Assembly (NCBI RefSeq): GCF_007971025.1
Contig: NZ_CP042436.1
Location: 4,712,001 to 4,776,000 of the forward strand
Source: Mucilaginibacter ginsenosidivorans
GTDB taxonomy: Bacteria; Bacteroidota; Bacteroidia; Sphingobacteriales; Sphingobacteriaceae
Length of the DNA stretch: 64,000 nt
Direction of reading: 5' to 3'
This document shows, one piece after another, positions 1 through 8,010 of the stretch; position 1 is the stretch's first letter, and each line of letters begins with the position of its first letter. Position numbers and translations under genes: made by a program. Under the pieces are notes generated by a model. That model did not search any database. It was not told the DNA's origin and saw only the letters and a program-made list of their open reading frames with translations.

Positions 1-409
1 CCAGGGTAAGGGTCAAACCGGTATTGCGGGCGGTCTTATTTATAGCGCCTATCAATTCTTTATGGCATTTGGCAGGAAGCATCTCCAATTCTCCTATCGC
101 ATTCAGCCTGATGTTATTTTTCATAAAGTTGTCTATCTCTTTATGGATTGTGGCAACCATCAGTTCCATTATAGCCGATACTTCCAGCTTTGGCCTGTTC
201 CAGTTTTCGGATGAGAAAGTATACAAGGTGACATATTTAATACCCAGTTCGGCGGAGGCTTCAACCACATCGCGTACGGAAACTACCCCGTTGCGGTGGC
301 CAAATACCCTTAACTTTCCTTTGCCCTTTGCCCAACGCCCATTACCGTCCATGATGATAGCTATATGCTGAGGTAACCTGGAAAAATCTATCTGGTCCTT
401 ATATCCCAT
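1..409 (-). CDS. uppS: Isoprenyl (undecaprenyl) diphosphate synthase, 3' end cut by window edge
   Basis: Cis-prenyltransferase that builds undecaprenyl diphosphate, the lipid carrier for peptidoglycan and surface glycans. The first 136 residues are visible, read on the minus strand from the ATG at 409; no stop occurs before the window edge. The cis-prenyltransferase signature IIMDGNGRWA follows about 17 residues in, with the catalytic Asp of MDGNGRW, and the TLYTFSSENWNRP block follows near residue 65; both are diagnostic of the family. In many Bacteroidota uppS lies in a nadK-DUF6089-uppS-bamA block; here nadK and the DUF6089 gene lie upstream on the same strand with an exbD gene between. 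Identity is secure; the C-terminus cannot be assessed. Confidence 0.95.
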   Translation of the reverse strand, partial: MGYKDQIDFSRLPQHIAIIMDGNGRWAKGKGKLRVFGHRNGVVSVRDVVEASAELGIKYVTLYTFSSENWNRPKLEVSAIMELMVATIHKEIDNFMKNNIRLNAIGELEMLPAKCHKELIGAINKTARNTGLTLTL

Positions 410-622
410 TTTATCTGTTTCTTAAAAGCCGGCTGTGGCTAAAAAGATATACCCTAAATAAAAAAATTGGTCCGTCTGCTTCTAACAGCCGGGCCTACAA
501 CAAAGTAATCAATCACTTATGCCGCGTTTTTTTTCAGGGTACAAAGGTAAAACTTACTTTGTACTTTTTTAGTATGCGGGCAAAAAAGAAAAATGCCCGA
601 AAAAATGGTTATAACAAAGAAA

Positions 623-648
623 GCCGCCTACCTGTTATGGCCGGCGGC
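623..648 (-). terminator. Probable rho-independent terminator of the exbD gene
   Basis: GCCGCC (623-628) pairs with GGCGGC (643-648). On the minus strand the hairpin follows the exbD stop by about 20 bases and is followed by the T-rich tract CTTTCTTTGTT. The rest of 410-666 shows only AT-rich sequence with no gene. Confidence 0.5.
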
Positions 649-666
649 AGTGAAGGTTTAGGTGGT

Positions 667-1188
667 TTAGTAAGCGTTCTTCTGTTTTAACATGTCGATA
701 TCTTTTGGCGAAATATCGGCTATGGCATAAGAGGGCACACTGGCGATGTTAAGCTCGTCAAGCGTATTGACCAAATTATCATACAGGGAGTGTGAACTTG
801 GCTTAACAATCACGATGATGGTTTTCCCGGTTTTCTTCAGGATATCTTTACCTGCATTCGCGATGGCCATGCGTAACCCTGTTTTGCTATAGTTAACTAT
901 TGCAGGCTGCACAATAGGCTGATCGGGCAAACCAACATACCATACCGCCTGGTTATTTTTGCCGAGACAGATGGTCATGGTACGGCTTGCGGCATAACCA
1001 CCCGGAGGGGTATCTTTTACCGGCATGCTTACATCCATAGCCTTTGGCTTGATGAGTGATGTAGTAAGGATGAAAAATGTGATCAGCAGAAAAGCAAGAT
1101 CGACCATGGCTGTCAGGTCGATACGGGGAGGAAGCTTTTTCAGCGAGCTTCTTTTACCGTTTTTTTCGGAAGCAACTAACTCTGCCAT
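667..1188 (-). CDS. ExbD/TolR-type biopolymer transport protein
   Basis: Single-span inner-membrane protein of the ExbD/TolR family, which with ExbB/TolQ uses the proton gradient to energise TonB-dependent transport or envelope functions. The ATG at 1188 gives 173 residues; the reading frame stays open to 1320, but the extra codons run through a hairpin repeat and do not look like family sequence. After a basic N-terminus comes IDLTAMVDLAFLLITFFILT, a transmembrane helix carrying the conserved proton-path Asp, then a periplasmic domain. No exbB or tonB lies nearby, so this is an orphan copy placed between the DUF6089 gene and uppS. It could serve another ExbB elsewhere or a Tol-like or gliding system. 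Confidence 0.85.
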   Translation of the reverse strand: MAELVASEKNGKRSSLKKLPPRIDLTAMVDLAFLLITFFILTTSLIKPKAMDVSMPVKDTPPGGYAASRTMTICLGKNNQAVWYVGLPDQPIVQPAIVNYSKTGLRMAIANAGKDILKKTGKTIIVIVKPSSHSLYDNLVNTLDELNIASVPSYAIADISPKDIDMLKQKNAY

Positions 1189-1233
1189 AATTTTAAGTTT
1201 TAGGTGTACCGGACCTTTGGCGGGCCTTGCCCC

Positions 1234-1257
1234 GCCCCTCTCCAACCGGAGAGGGGC
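1234..1257. repeat. Intergenic hairpin repeat, CCCTCTCC/GGAGAGGG family, copy 1
   Basis: GCCCCTCTCC (1234-1243) and GGAGAGGGGC (1248-1257) form a perfect 10-bp stem with a 4-base loop. A related unit lies at 8735-8755. It sits just upstream of exbD, within a 210-base gap (1189-1398) that otherwise shows no gene. It resembles REP-like intergenic units common in Bacteroidota genomes. Confidence 0.6.
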
Positions 1258-1398
1258 CAAGATCTTTCCAACAACTAAAAAAGATCTTTTTGGGATAAGG
1301 CTACAAACCTCTGTATCCAAAATATATAACTAAAACGAATTATATTTTGAGTTTATTGTATTAAACAAAATATTTATTTGAATTTTATAAAAATACTG

Positions 1399-2184
1399 CT
1401 AATAATAGCACTTACTGGTTACGAAGGTGAAGGAGATACCTACGTTGATGAACATATAAGTATCCTTTGGGCGAAGGTCGCCGCGCTGGCTGCCGGGCGA
1501 GCCGATATAGGTGCCGGTGTTTTCGCCCGAGCGATCTGATAACGCCCTTGAAAGGTCGGAAGGCAATTTCGTGCGGTCGGGATATACGCCCGAAACATCA
1601 TCCAGGTAGTCGGTAGTTGGGTGCCGGTAACCGATATCGGCAATAAAGTTCCATTTGCCCGAAAAGTTATATTTTATCCCTACCCCGTAAGGTATGCTGA
1701 TAGCGGCACTTGAATATGGTTTGGACTGTCCTTCGGTCATTAGCGGCCGTAAATCATAATCATGGCCCTGGTATCTTGCTTTGGGGTTGTATCCCACTAT
1801 ACCAATGCCAACATATATAAAAGGTGTAAACCTGTTTTGTCCTGCCTCGGGTATATATTTAAACAGGTTGAATTCGCCCATCAGGCTTAATTCATTTAAT
1901 ACCGTCGAGAAACTAAGATTACGCTGCCTGAACTGCGGGTTTGACGAGGTGCTATCGGCGCCGGCTATCGTCCCGAAAGTGTATTTTAGTTTGGCCGACC
2001 AGTAACCGTCGAAATTACGAGCGACGAATCCGCCTAACGATATACCGCTTATCTTTAAAGGATTGTTTGGGTTCAGGTCGCCCATATAGCCTGCTGCACC
2101 CACATTGCCTCCCAATTCCCAGGTTTGAGCCTGTAAATTAACTGAAATGAAAAGCAGTAGTAAAAAGACTACAAATTTGGGCAT
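1399..2184 (-). CDS. DUF6089-type outer membrane beta-barrel protein
   Basis: 261 residues with a clear signal peptide (about residues 1-19, ending at LQAQ) followed by glycine- and aromatic-rich alternating strands typical of a small outer membrane barrel (GGNVGAAGYMGDLNP near the N-terminus, a terminal strand around FINVGISFTF). It matches the DUF6089 family, usually found between nadK and uppS in Bacteroidota, as here. The molecular role is not established; the genomic neighbourhood (carrier lipid synthesis, often bamA) suggests envelope assembly. The start follows nadK by 9 bases, and a -7 promoter box overlaps the nadK stop codon, so it may be transcribed both from nadK and on its own. 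Confidence 0.85.
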   Translation of the reverse strand: MPKFVVFLLLLFISVNLQAQTWELGGNVGAAGYMGDLNPNNPLKISGISLGGFVARNFDGYWSAKLKYTFGTIAGADSTSSNPQFRQRNLSFSTVLNELSLMGEFNLFKYIPEAGQNRFTPFIYVGIGIVGYNPKARYQGHDYDLRPLMTEGQSKPYSSAAISIPYGVGIKYNFSGKWNFIADIGYRHPTTDYLDDVSGVYPDRTKLPSDLSRALSDRSGENTGTYIGSPGSQRGDLRPKDTYMFINVGISFTFVTSKCYY

Positions 2185-2188
2185 CCGG

Positions 2189-2196
2189 CAAAATTA
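2189..2196 (-). promoter_or_regulatory. -7 promoter box (TAATTTTG) of the DUF6089 gene
   Basis: Minus strand TAATTTTG matches the Bacteroidota -7 consensus TAnnTTTG exactly. Its TAA is also the nadK stop codon and only four bases (CCGG) separate it from the ATG at 2184, so a transcript from it would be leaderless or nearly so. No convincing -33 TTTG was seen at the right distance. Confidence 0.5.
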
Positions 2197-3075
2197 GTAA
2201 TTGCGGGTATCCAATCCCCACAATAGTTTGTTCCTTAACGTGGATAAATAACTTTCATTACTCAAACGGATGAGGTTAAGGCTAAAATCTGCCTTTCGGA
2301 TGTGGAACTTCATCGTTTTTTCAATGATCGCCGTCCGGGAATCGCATGAAACCAGGAAATTGGCGCTGCGGCACTCAACTTCAAAAGTAAGCGTGCTGCT
2401 GTCTGGTAATACGATAGGACGCACATTAAGGTTATGGGGAGAGATGGGCGTAATGGCTATGCTGTTTGATGCGGGAAAGATGATAGGGCCGCCACAGCTT
2501 AAAGAATATGCCGTGGAGCCGGTAGATGTAGATATGATGATACCGTCTCCCCAATACGAATTCAGGAACTCGCCGTTCAGGGAAGCGTGTATGGTGATCA
2601 TGGCTGCATCGTCGCGCTTATGGAACGTAACATCATTGAGCGCGAAGTTGTCATTGCCAAATATCTTCTCGTCCGAATCTATCTGCAATAATTCACGCTT
2701 ATCGAGCGTAAACTCCTTGTGCATTACGGCATAAATGGCAGCCGCTATATCGCTTTTATTAACGCTGGCCAAAAAGCCAAGCCTGCCAAAGTTGATGCCG
2801 ATGACCGGTATGCCGGTATCATGTATTAGTGTAACCATATCCAGCAGGGTACCATCGCCACCGAGCGTTAAAAACACGTCGATAGCCTTCCTGATAAAAC
2901 CGTGGTCCTTTAAAACATGATATTTTGCATTAACTATCTTGCCGTCCAGGTAGTCGTAAAGCTGCTGATGCACATATATTTCGGCCTTATGCTGTGCCAG
3001 GCTGTCAAATACCTGCTGGATGTATGGAATTACCGCCAAGTCGTTAAATGGCCTGCCGTAGATAGCTATTCTCAT
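2194..3075 (-). CDS. nadK: NAD kinase
   Basis: Phosphorylates NAD to NADP in the cytoplasm. Starting at the ATG at 3075 the protein is 293 residues and begins MRIAIYGRPF, the normal family start; the open frame up to 3141 runs through a repeat and is not used. The diagnostic GGDGT motif (LTLGGDGTLLDMV, residues 70-82) and the downstream NDVTFHK (NE/D-type) motif are intact, as are the glycine-rich ligand loop (GDGIIISTSTGSTAYSLSCGGP) elements. It precedes the DUF6089 gene and follows the CBS-domain gene at 3179, on the same strand, with about 100 bases of repeat sequence between. Confidence 0.97.
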   Translation of the reverse strand: MRIAIYGRPFNDLAVIPYIQQVFDSLAQHKAEIYVHQQLYDYLDGKIVNAKYHVLKDHGFIRKAIDVFLTLGGDGTLLDMVTLIHDTGIPVIGINFGRLGFLASVNKSDIAAAIYAVMHKEFTLDKRELLQIDSDEKIFGNDNFALNDVTFHKRDDAAMITIHASLNGEFLNSYWGDGIIISTSTGSTAYSLSCGGPIIFPASNSIAITPISPHNLNVRPIVLPDSSTLTFEVECRSANFLVSCDSRTAIIEKTMKFHIRKADFSLNLIRLSNESYLSTLRNKLLWGLDTRNY

Positions 3076-3083
3076 TTGTTTAA

Positions 3084-3167
3084 GTCCATAGTTTATAGTC
3101 CATGGTCCATAGTTTTCGACAAAATTATAAAATTCTGCCATGGTCTACGGACTATCGACCATGGTCT
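3084..3167. repeat. Imperfect inverted intergenic repeat with GTCCATAG/CCATGG units
   Basis: Arm 3084-3112 contains repeated GTCCATA and CCATGG words; arm 3138-3167 is an imperfect inverse copy with two CCATGGTC words. A related sequence occurs upstream of ubiE at 7829-7860. It fills the gap between the CBS gene and nadK; on a transcript it would fold into a long hairpin. Confidence 0.5.
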
Positions 3168-3178
3168 GAAAAAAGCTT

Positions 3179-3841
3179 TTACAAATTAAGGTAATTCATC
3201 AGCGAATCGTACCGGTCCTTCGAGCCGTCGTTGTCGTCGCTATGATTAAAGGTAGCTTTTATGTTGTATTCGTAACGCATAAAGGTGGCTATAATGGCCG
3301 ATATATCTACTTTGTTTACCTTCAGCGTAACCTCCATTTTTGTAGAATCGGGGAAAGTACGTACGTAGGAGCTTAATATCTGGGCATTGTCCGACTCGAC
3401 GATCTGCGCCATGTGGGCCAGGGAATTGTTTTTGTTACTGATCTCGAGCACAATGATACCACCCGGCTCCGAAGAGGAGGTAAGGGTAGCAAAGTACTCG
3501 TTCATCATATTGATCGGGATCAGCCCCAGGTAGTTCTTTTTTGCGTCGAGCACAGGCACTACCGTCAGTTGCAGTTCATAAAACAACCTGATCACATCGT
3601 ATATGTGCTGATCTTCGAGCACATAGGGATTAACCAGCGACAATGCCAGGGCGCCAATAGGCGTTTGGTAATCGCTTTCTTCTACCAGGTCGTTTTCCGA
3701 CACCAAGCCCAGAAACTGCTCTTCATTAACTATCGGCAGGTGCCTCAGCCTGAATTCAACCATGCGGTCCATCACCTTCTGTATCGTATCAGAAGTGTGC
3801 ACCGGTGGTATCGCATCTGCTATTAGTTCAATTGCAAGCAT
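3179..3841 (-). CDS. CBS-domain pair protein with C-terminal ACT-like region
   Basis: 220 residues. The N-terminal half holds two CBS motifs (about residues 8-60 and 65-120, with RHLPIVNEEQFLGLVSENDL and TVVPVLDAKKNYLGLIP cores), which normally bind adenine nucleotides and act as energy or ligand sensors. From about residue 125 the sequence (PGGIIVLEISNKNNSLAHMAQ) resembles an ACT-like small-molecule domain. It starts one base after the alpha/beta hydrolase gene ends, so the two are co-transcribed. There is no attached enzyme domain, so the target is unknown. Confidence 0.85.
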   Translation of the reverse strand: MLAIELIADAIPPVHTSDTIQKVMDRMVEFRLRHLPIVNEEQFLGLVSENDLVEESDYQTPIGALALSLVNPYVLEDQHIYDVIRLFYELQLTVVPVLDAKKNYLGLIPINMMNEYFATLTSSSEPGGIIVLEISNKNNSLAHMAQIVESDNAQILSSYVRTFPDSTKMEVTLKVNKVDISAIIATFMRYEYNIKATFNHSDDNDGSKDRYDSLMNYLNL

Positions 3842-3842
3842 A

Positions 3843-4610
3843 TTAAGCCTTTACTTTATCACGATCTAAAAAAGCCCTTAAATGTTTATTAAATTCTTCC
3901 GGCTGTTCCATCATAGCCGCGTGGCCGCATTGGTCTATCCAGTGCAGTTCCGAATTTGGCAGCAGGTGGTTAAATTCTATCGCCACATCCGGCGGTGTTA
4001 TCTTATCGTTCCTGCCCCATATTAACGAAACGGGGATAGTTATCTTATGCAGCTCCTTAGCCATATTATGACGAATAGCCGATTTGGCCATCGCCAGTAT
4101 CCTTATTACGCGGTTACGGTCATTAATTGTTTTAAAAACATCGTCGACAAGCTCTTTTGTGGCCGTCTTCGGATCGTAAAAGGTATATTCTACTTTTTCT
4201 TTCACAAAATCATAGCTTTCGCGGCGGGGGAACGACCCTCCGAAAGCATTCTCATACAGCCCCGAACTGCCGGTTAACACAAGCGATTTCACAAACTCCA
4301 TGTGGTTGGTGCAGTAAATAAGCCCCACGTGCCCGCCCAGCGAATTACCCAGCAGGGTAAAGTCCTTCAGCCCCATGTAGGTTACAAACTTGTGTACATA
4401 CTTGGCCAGCGTTTTTACGCCGGTGGTAAGCAAAGGCAGGTCGTAAATAGGCAACATGGGTATAACAATACGGTAATCGTCCTTAAACTCGTCTATCACT
4501 TTTTCCCAATTGCTAAGGGCGCCCATTAAACCGTGCAATAGCAACAATACTTCGCCTTCGCCCTCATCGATATAACTGAAACCGTTTTCCTCTTTAAGCA
4601 CGAAATCCAT
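3843..4610 (-). CDS. Alpha/beta hydrolase
   Basis: 255-residue cytoplasmic serine hydrolase. The oxyanion-hole HGLMG (near residue 26), nucleophile elbow GNSLGG (near residue 92), acid in WGRNDK (near residue 200) and catalytic His in QCGHAAMMEQP (near residue 228) are all present, so it should be active. The subfamily resembles esterases or C-C hydrolases, but the substrate cannot be inferred from sequence. An AAAGG stretch lies just before the ATG at 4610. It is the first gene of a two-gene unit with the CBS protein. 4611-4738 is AT-rich with no gene. Confidence 0.88.
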   Translation of the reverse strand: MDFVLKEENGFSYIDEGEGEVLLLLHGLMGALSNWEKVIDEFKDDYRIVIPMLPIYDLPLLTTGVKTLAKYVHKFVTYMGLKDFTLLGNSLGGHVGLIYCTNHMEFVKSLVLTGSSGLYENAFGGSFPRRESYDFVKEKVEYTFYDPKTATKELVDDVFKTINDRNRVIRILAMAKSAIRHNMAKELHKITIPVSLIWGRNDKITPPDVAIEFNHLLPNSELHWIDQCGHAAMMEQPEEFNKHLRAFLDRDKVKA

Positions 4611-4738
4611 ATCCTTTGTAAAAGCTAAGTATATAATTTTGCTTATACCAAAATCAAATCTGGTATAATTATTAATTTATCCGCTATAAAAATAGTTTAT
4701 TGAAACTTAGTTGCAACAATAAATGCTATTTATTTTGC

Positions 4739-5185
4739 TCAATTTAACAATTCTTTAACAAGCTCCGAAATGGTTCTGCCATCAGCTTTACCGGCCAGTT
4801 CCTTGTTGGCCGCGCCCATTACTTTGCCCATATCTTTTACAGAAGCGGCCCCAACACGGGCAATCAATTCTTTCAAATAAGCTTCAACTTCGCTGCGTTC
4901 CATTTGTTTTGGCAGGTAGGCCTCTATCACCTCCATTTCCTCGGCTTCTATCTTATAAAGGTCTTCGCGGTTTTGTTGTTTGTATATATCTGCCGATTCC
5001 TTGCGCTGTTTGATAAGCTTTTGCAGTACTTTCATCTCTGTCTCCTGCGAGATAGCCTCCGAAGCGCCCTTTTCGGTACGGGCTAGCAGCAATGCCGATT
5101 TGATAGCGCGCAGGCCGCGCAAACGTGCTTCCTGCTTGCCAAGCATGGCCTGCTTTATATCCTGGTCTATTTGGTTAATGAGCAT
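4739..5185 (-). CDS. GatB/YqeY domain-containing protein
   Basis: 148 residues matching the stand-alone YqeY family, related to the tail domain of GatB (the amidotransferase that makes Gln-tRNA). Typical features are ARLRGLRAIKSALLLARTEK near the N-terminus, the RKESADIYKQQNREDL segment, and the C-terminal VGAASVKDMGKVMGAANKEL block. In GatB the tail contacts tRNA; the role of the free-standing protein is not settled. The SDR gene lies upstream on the same strand, separated by a long inverted repeat, so co-transcription is uncertain. Confidence 0.9.
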   Translation of the reverse strand: MLINQIDQDIKQAMLGKQEARLRGLRAIKSALLLARTEKGASEAISQETEMKVLQKLIKQRKESADIYKQQNREDLYKIEAEEMEVIEAYLPKQMERSEVEAYLKELIARVGAASVKDMGKVMGAANKELAGKADGRTISELVKELLN

Positions 5186-5225
5186 GGTAGTTATTGAATT
5201 ACTGAATTATTGATTTATTGAATTG

Positions 5226-5331
5226 GCCCGAAAGTCCGCATAAGTCGGAAAGTCCGGAAGATTTTTCCAAACTTAATACAATTTTATCTTAGATATATCT
5301 TCCGGACTTGCGGTCTTTCTGACTTGCGGGC
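5226..5331. repeat. Long imperfect inverted repeat between the SDR and yqeY genes
   Basis: Arms 5226-5262 and 5297-5331 share their outer blocks (GCCCG and AGTCCGGAAGAT, inverted) and are built from repeated AAGTCCG-like words. The right arm touches the SDR stop codon. A transcript would form a stem of about 35 bp, but there is no T-tract to make it a standard terminator. Confidence 0.6.
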
Positions 5332-6089
5332 TATTTTCTAAAAATATTTGTTGCCGTGGCCTGGGCGGTTGGCATAATGGTAAGCTCGTTGATATTTACA
5401 TGCGCCGGCCTTGACACTGCGAACCATATCGTTTCGGCCACATCCATGGCTACCAGCGGTTCAAAACCGTCATAAACTTTTTTGGCACGGGCCTCATCAC
5501 CTTTAAAACGGACAAGGGAGAATTCTGTTTCCACCGCGCCCGGGTGTACCGCCGTAACACGTATACCATGGGGCAACAGATCGATACGCATGCCTTTATT
5601 TAGTGCATCAACGGCATGTTTGCTGGCACAATACACGTTGCCGTTAGGATAAACTTCTTTACCGGCGATAGACCCCAGGTTGACGATATGCCCGAGTTTA
5701 TTCGTTATCATCCAGTTCGATACTACTTTGGTAACATATAACAGGCCCTTTACATTGGTATCCATCATCGTTTCCCAGTCGTCGTAACTGCCGTTTTGTA
5801 TAGGGTCCAGCCCCTGGCTAAGGCCCGCATTGTTCACGAGTACATTTACCTGTTTCCAATCATTGGGCAGCTCTTCCAACTTGCTGATCACGTCTTCGCG
5901 GTCGCGCACATCAAAAACAAGGGTTTTCACATGCACATTATATTCGGCAATAAGCTGCTTTGATACCGTCTCGAGCCTGTCGGCACGGCGACCGGTGAGG
6001 ATGAGGTCATAACGTTCACGGGCGAATACGTGGGCACAGGCTTCACCGATCCCAGCGGTTGCGCCTGTAATTAGTGCGATCTTAGACAT
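5331..6089 (-). CDS. Short-chain dehydrogenase/reductase (YdfG-like)
   Basis: NAD(P)-dependent classical SDR, 252 residues from the ATG at 6089 (MSKIALITGATAGIGE); an upstream in-frame start at 6122 would add 11 residues ahead of the usual family start and is less likely. Cofactor loop TGATAGIG (residues 8-15), NNAG structural motif, catalytic Ser in NLGSIAG and the YCASK (YxxxK) pair are all present. Closest to the YdfG group of 3-hydroxy acid or serine dehydrogenases, which are often broad in substrate. No neighbour points to a pathway. Confidence 0.88.
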   Translation of the reverse strand: MSKIALITGATAGIGEACAHVFARERYDLILTGRRADRLETVSKQLIAEYNVHVKTLVFDVRDREDVISKLEELPNDWKQVNVLVNNAGLSQGLDPIQNGSYDDWETMMDTNVKGLLYVTKVVSNWMITNKLGHIVNLGSIAGKEVYPNGNVYCASKHAVDALNKGMRIDLLPHGIRVTAVHPGAVETEFSLVRFKGDEARAKKVYDGFEPLVAMDVAETIWFAVSRPAHVNINELTIMPTAQATATNIFRK

Positions 6090-6301
6090 AGGTAAGTAGT
6101 AATCCGCTGCGAAATTAGCCATTTAATATCGATATTTTCAGTGCGAAAGTCCCCTTAAACTTTCCCGTCGTTAAGAAAATGATGTAAACGTCAGTATTCT
6201 TAACCATCGATTAAGATAATATTATCAACCGAAAAAACCTTATGCGCCAGGCGTATAGAGACTGCTGAAGTCCTTAGATATGTTGGCCCACACACTCCCT
6301 G

Positions 6302-7030
6302 CTACTCGAAGATCAGGCTGAATGTAACCGTATGCAGCGATAGTTTATTGATGGGTGTAGCGAAGGGATTATCCTCGGATATCAGCACATTACCAAACGA
6401 GTTGGATATTTTTATCTCGGGCGATAACTTGAAATATTCAAAATAAATGTCGCAGCCCAGGCCTATCTCGTACGAGCCAAAACCGCTTTTGTTGCGCACG
6501 ATAGCATCCAGCGGATCAATGTCGGGATTATTCTTTTTCGAACCGATAGCGGTGCTGTATTTGATGCCCGCTAGCATATAGGCCCTGAAATCCTGAATCC
6601 GTTCCGATTTAAGTTTGAATGATACGGGCAGATCGAGACTGGTGGATTGTACCGCCTTGCTTTGGTTTTGCGACGGTGTGGCGTAAGTGTAATTTAAGGT
6701 CCTGTCGGCAAAAACGAGCGAAGGTGTGGTGCGTATCTCCAAAAAATCGGTAAGACTGTAACGAGCCAAAAAGCCCACGGCAAACCCCGGCGCACCCGGC
6801 GAACTGATACTATTTACCGAGTCGGTAATATTGCGATTTACCCCGGGATCGAAATAAGGCTTGCGCCAGTCGGGCCGTTTATCAATTTTAAAATAACTGT
6901 TTACGTACTGGAAAGTAAACCCAAAACTATAATCCTGCAAATCGGCGTTGCCGCCCCATGCCGGCACCTGGGCAAAAGCAATTTTGCCAAACAGCAGCAC
7001 TATCACGAGTAGCAGGTACCTTTTTACCAT
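6302..7030 (-). CDS. porT: PorT-family type IX secretion protein
   Basis: 242 residues with a signal peptide (residues 1-20, ending IAFAQ) and an outer-membrane barrel-like body: NADLQDYSFGFTFQYVNSYFKI, DFLEIRTTPSLVFADR, and a terminal SLHTVTFSLIFE strand. The sequence and its place directly downstream of ubiE on the same strand (41-base gap) match PorT, an outer membrane component needed for type IX secretion and gliding in Bacteroidota. T9SS cargo genes occur in this window at 23017 and 42855. A weak hairpin followed by T residues on the minus strand near 6229-6257 may end the unit. 6090-6301 holds no gene. Confidence 0.82.
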   Translation of the reverse strand: MVKRYLLLVIVLLFGKIAFAQVPAWGGNADLQDYSFGFTFQYVNSYFKIDKRPDWRKPYFDPGVNRNITDSVNSISSPGAPGFAVGFLARYSLTDFLEIRTTPSLVFADRTLNYTYATPSQNQSKAVQSTSLDLPVSFKLKSERIQDFRAYMLAGIKYSTAIGSKKNNPDIDPLDAIVRNKSGFGSYEIGLGCDIYFEYFKLSPEIKISNSFGNVLISEDNPFATPINKLSLHTVTFSLIFE

Positions 7031-7071
7031 AATTGGTTAATTATTCGGTGTCCGATATTATCTTTTCAAAT

Positions 7072-7803
7072 TTATTTAACGCCTGTATATATCGAACAGA
7101 TACCAAACGCCAGCGGCCTGCATTTGGTATTTTTAAAACCCACCTTATCCATTAGCGCGGTAAAATTCTTCCCGTCCGGAAAGGCGGCAACCGATTCGGG
7201 CAGGTAGGTGTACGCCCTTGCGTCTTTTGAGAACAGTTTTCCTATGCCCGGCGTTATATAGTTGAAGTAAAAATTATACAACTGCTTTACCGGAAATGCT
7301 TTTGGTTTTGAAAACTCCAGCACCACAGCTTTACCACCTGGCTTCAGCACCCTGAAAATATCTGCCAGGCCCTTCTCCAAATTTTCAAAATTACGCACCC
7401 CGTAAGCTACCGTAACCGCATCAAATTCGCTGTCGGTAAAAGGTAAGCCTTCCGAATCGCCAAGTTTTACTTCAAAACAATCATTTAAGTTGCGTTTAGC
7501 TATTTTTTGTTCGGCAATATCCAGCATACCCCGCGAAATATCCACCCCTATGATCTTTTCAGGCTTCAGTATTTTCAGCGCCTCAAAGGCAAAATCGCCG
7601 GTACCGGTTGCCACATCCAGTATCAGTTTGGGGTGATCGTTCTTCAGTTCATTGATCGCCTTTTTGCGCCAGATAATATCGATACCCAGCGAAAGAAAAT
7701 GGTTCAGGAAATCGTAGGTTTTGGATATATTATTGAACATATCGGCCACCTGTTCTTTTTTGGTGCCCTGCTGGTCGGTATACGGCGTAACGGTTTTGCT
7801 CAT
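7072..7803 (-). CDS. ubiE: Demethylmenaquinone methyltransferase
   Basis: SAM-dependent class I methyltransferase (UbiE/MenG, also called menG) that performs the last step of menaquinone synthesis. 243 residues; motif I DVATGTGDFAFE, a second block GDSEGLPFTDSEFDAVTVAYGVRNFEN (split by normal family spacing), and KPGGKAVVLEFSKP are all canonical. Bacteroidota use menaquinone, so the menaquinone role is favoured over ubiquinone. Directly upstream of porT. A perfect -7 box ends seven bases before the ATG at 7803. Confidence 0.95.
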   Translation of the reverse strand: MSKTVTPYTDQQGTKKEQVADMFNNISKTYDFLNHFLSLGIDIIWRKKAINELKNDHPKLILDVATGTGDFAFEALKILKPEKIIGVDISRGMLDIAEQKIAKRNLNDCFEVKLGDSEGLPFTDSEFDAVTVAYGVRNFENLEKGLADIFRVLKPGGKAVVLEFSKPKAFPVKQLYNFYFNYITPGIGKLFSKDARAYTYLPESVAAFPDGKNFTALMDKVGFKNTKCRPLAFGICSIYTGVK

Positions 7804-7810
7804 TTGCGGG

Positions 7811-7818
7811 CAAAGATA
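7811..7818 (-). promoter_or_regulatory. -7 promoter box (TATCTTTG) of ubiE-porT
   Basis: Minus strand TATCTTTG fits TAnnTTTG exactly and lies 7 bases from the ATG, implying a very short or absent leader. No strong -33 TTTG was seen. Confidence 0.5.
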
Positions 7819-7828
7819 GTTATTTGGG

Positions 7829-7860
7829 TGTATGGTTTATGGTTAATAGATCATGGTCAA
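7829..7860. repeat. Copy of the CCATGGTC-like intergenic repeat
   Basis: TATGGTTTATGG and AGATCATGGTC words match the unit at 3084-3167. It lies between the divergently read ubiE and the gene at 8011; the rest of 7819-8010 shows no gene. Confidence 0.35.
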
Positions 7861-8010
7861 CTGGGTCACAGATATTAAATACAATCCTTGGTCGGTATCA
7901 TAACAAGGGTAAATTATTTTTTTTTGATGAAAACCAATGTTCATGCTGTTATAATTTCCCATTACCCCACGTAAATAAAATTAAGACTACTTTCGCCTCA
8001 AACCCTAACC

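Noticed and set aside
24-371. 115-codon open frame on the plus strand
   Set aside because: Antisense to uppS; the minus strand holds the MDGNGRWA signature.
6229-6257. Terminator of porT
   Set aside because: Stem has a mismatch and a poor loop although a T-tract follows; too weak to list as a feature.
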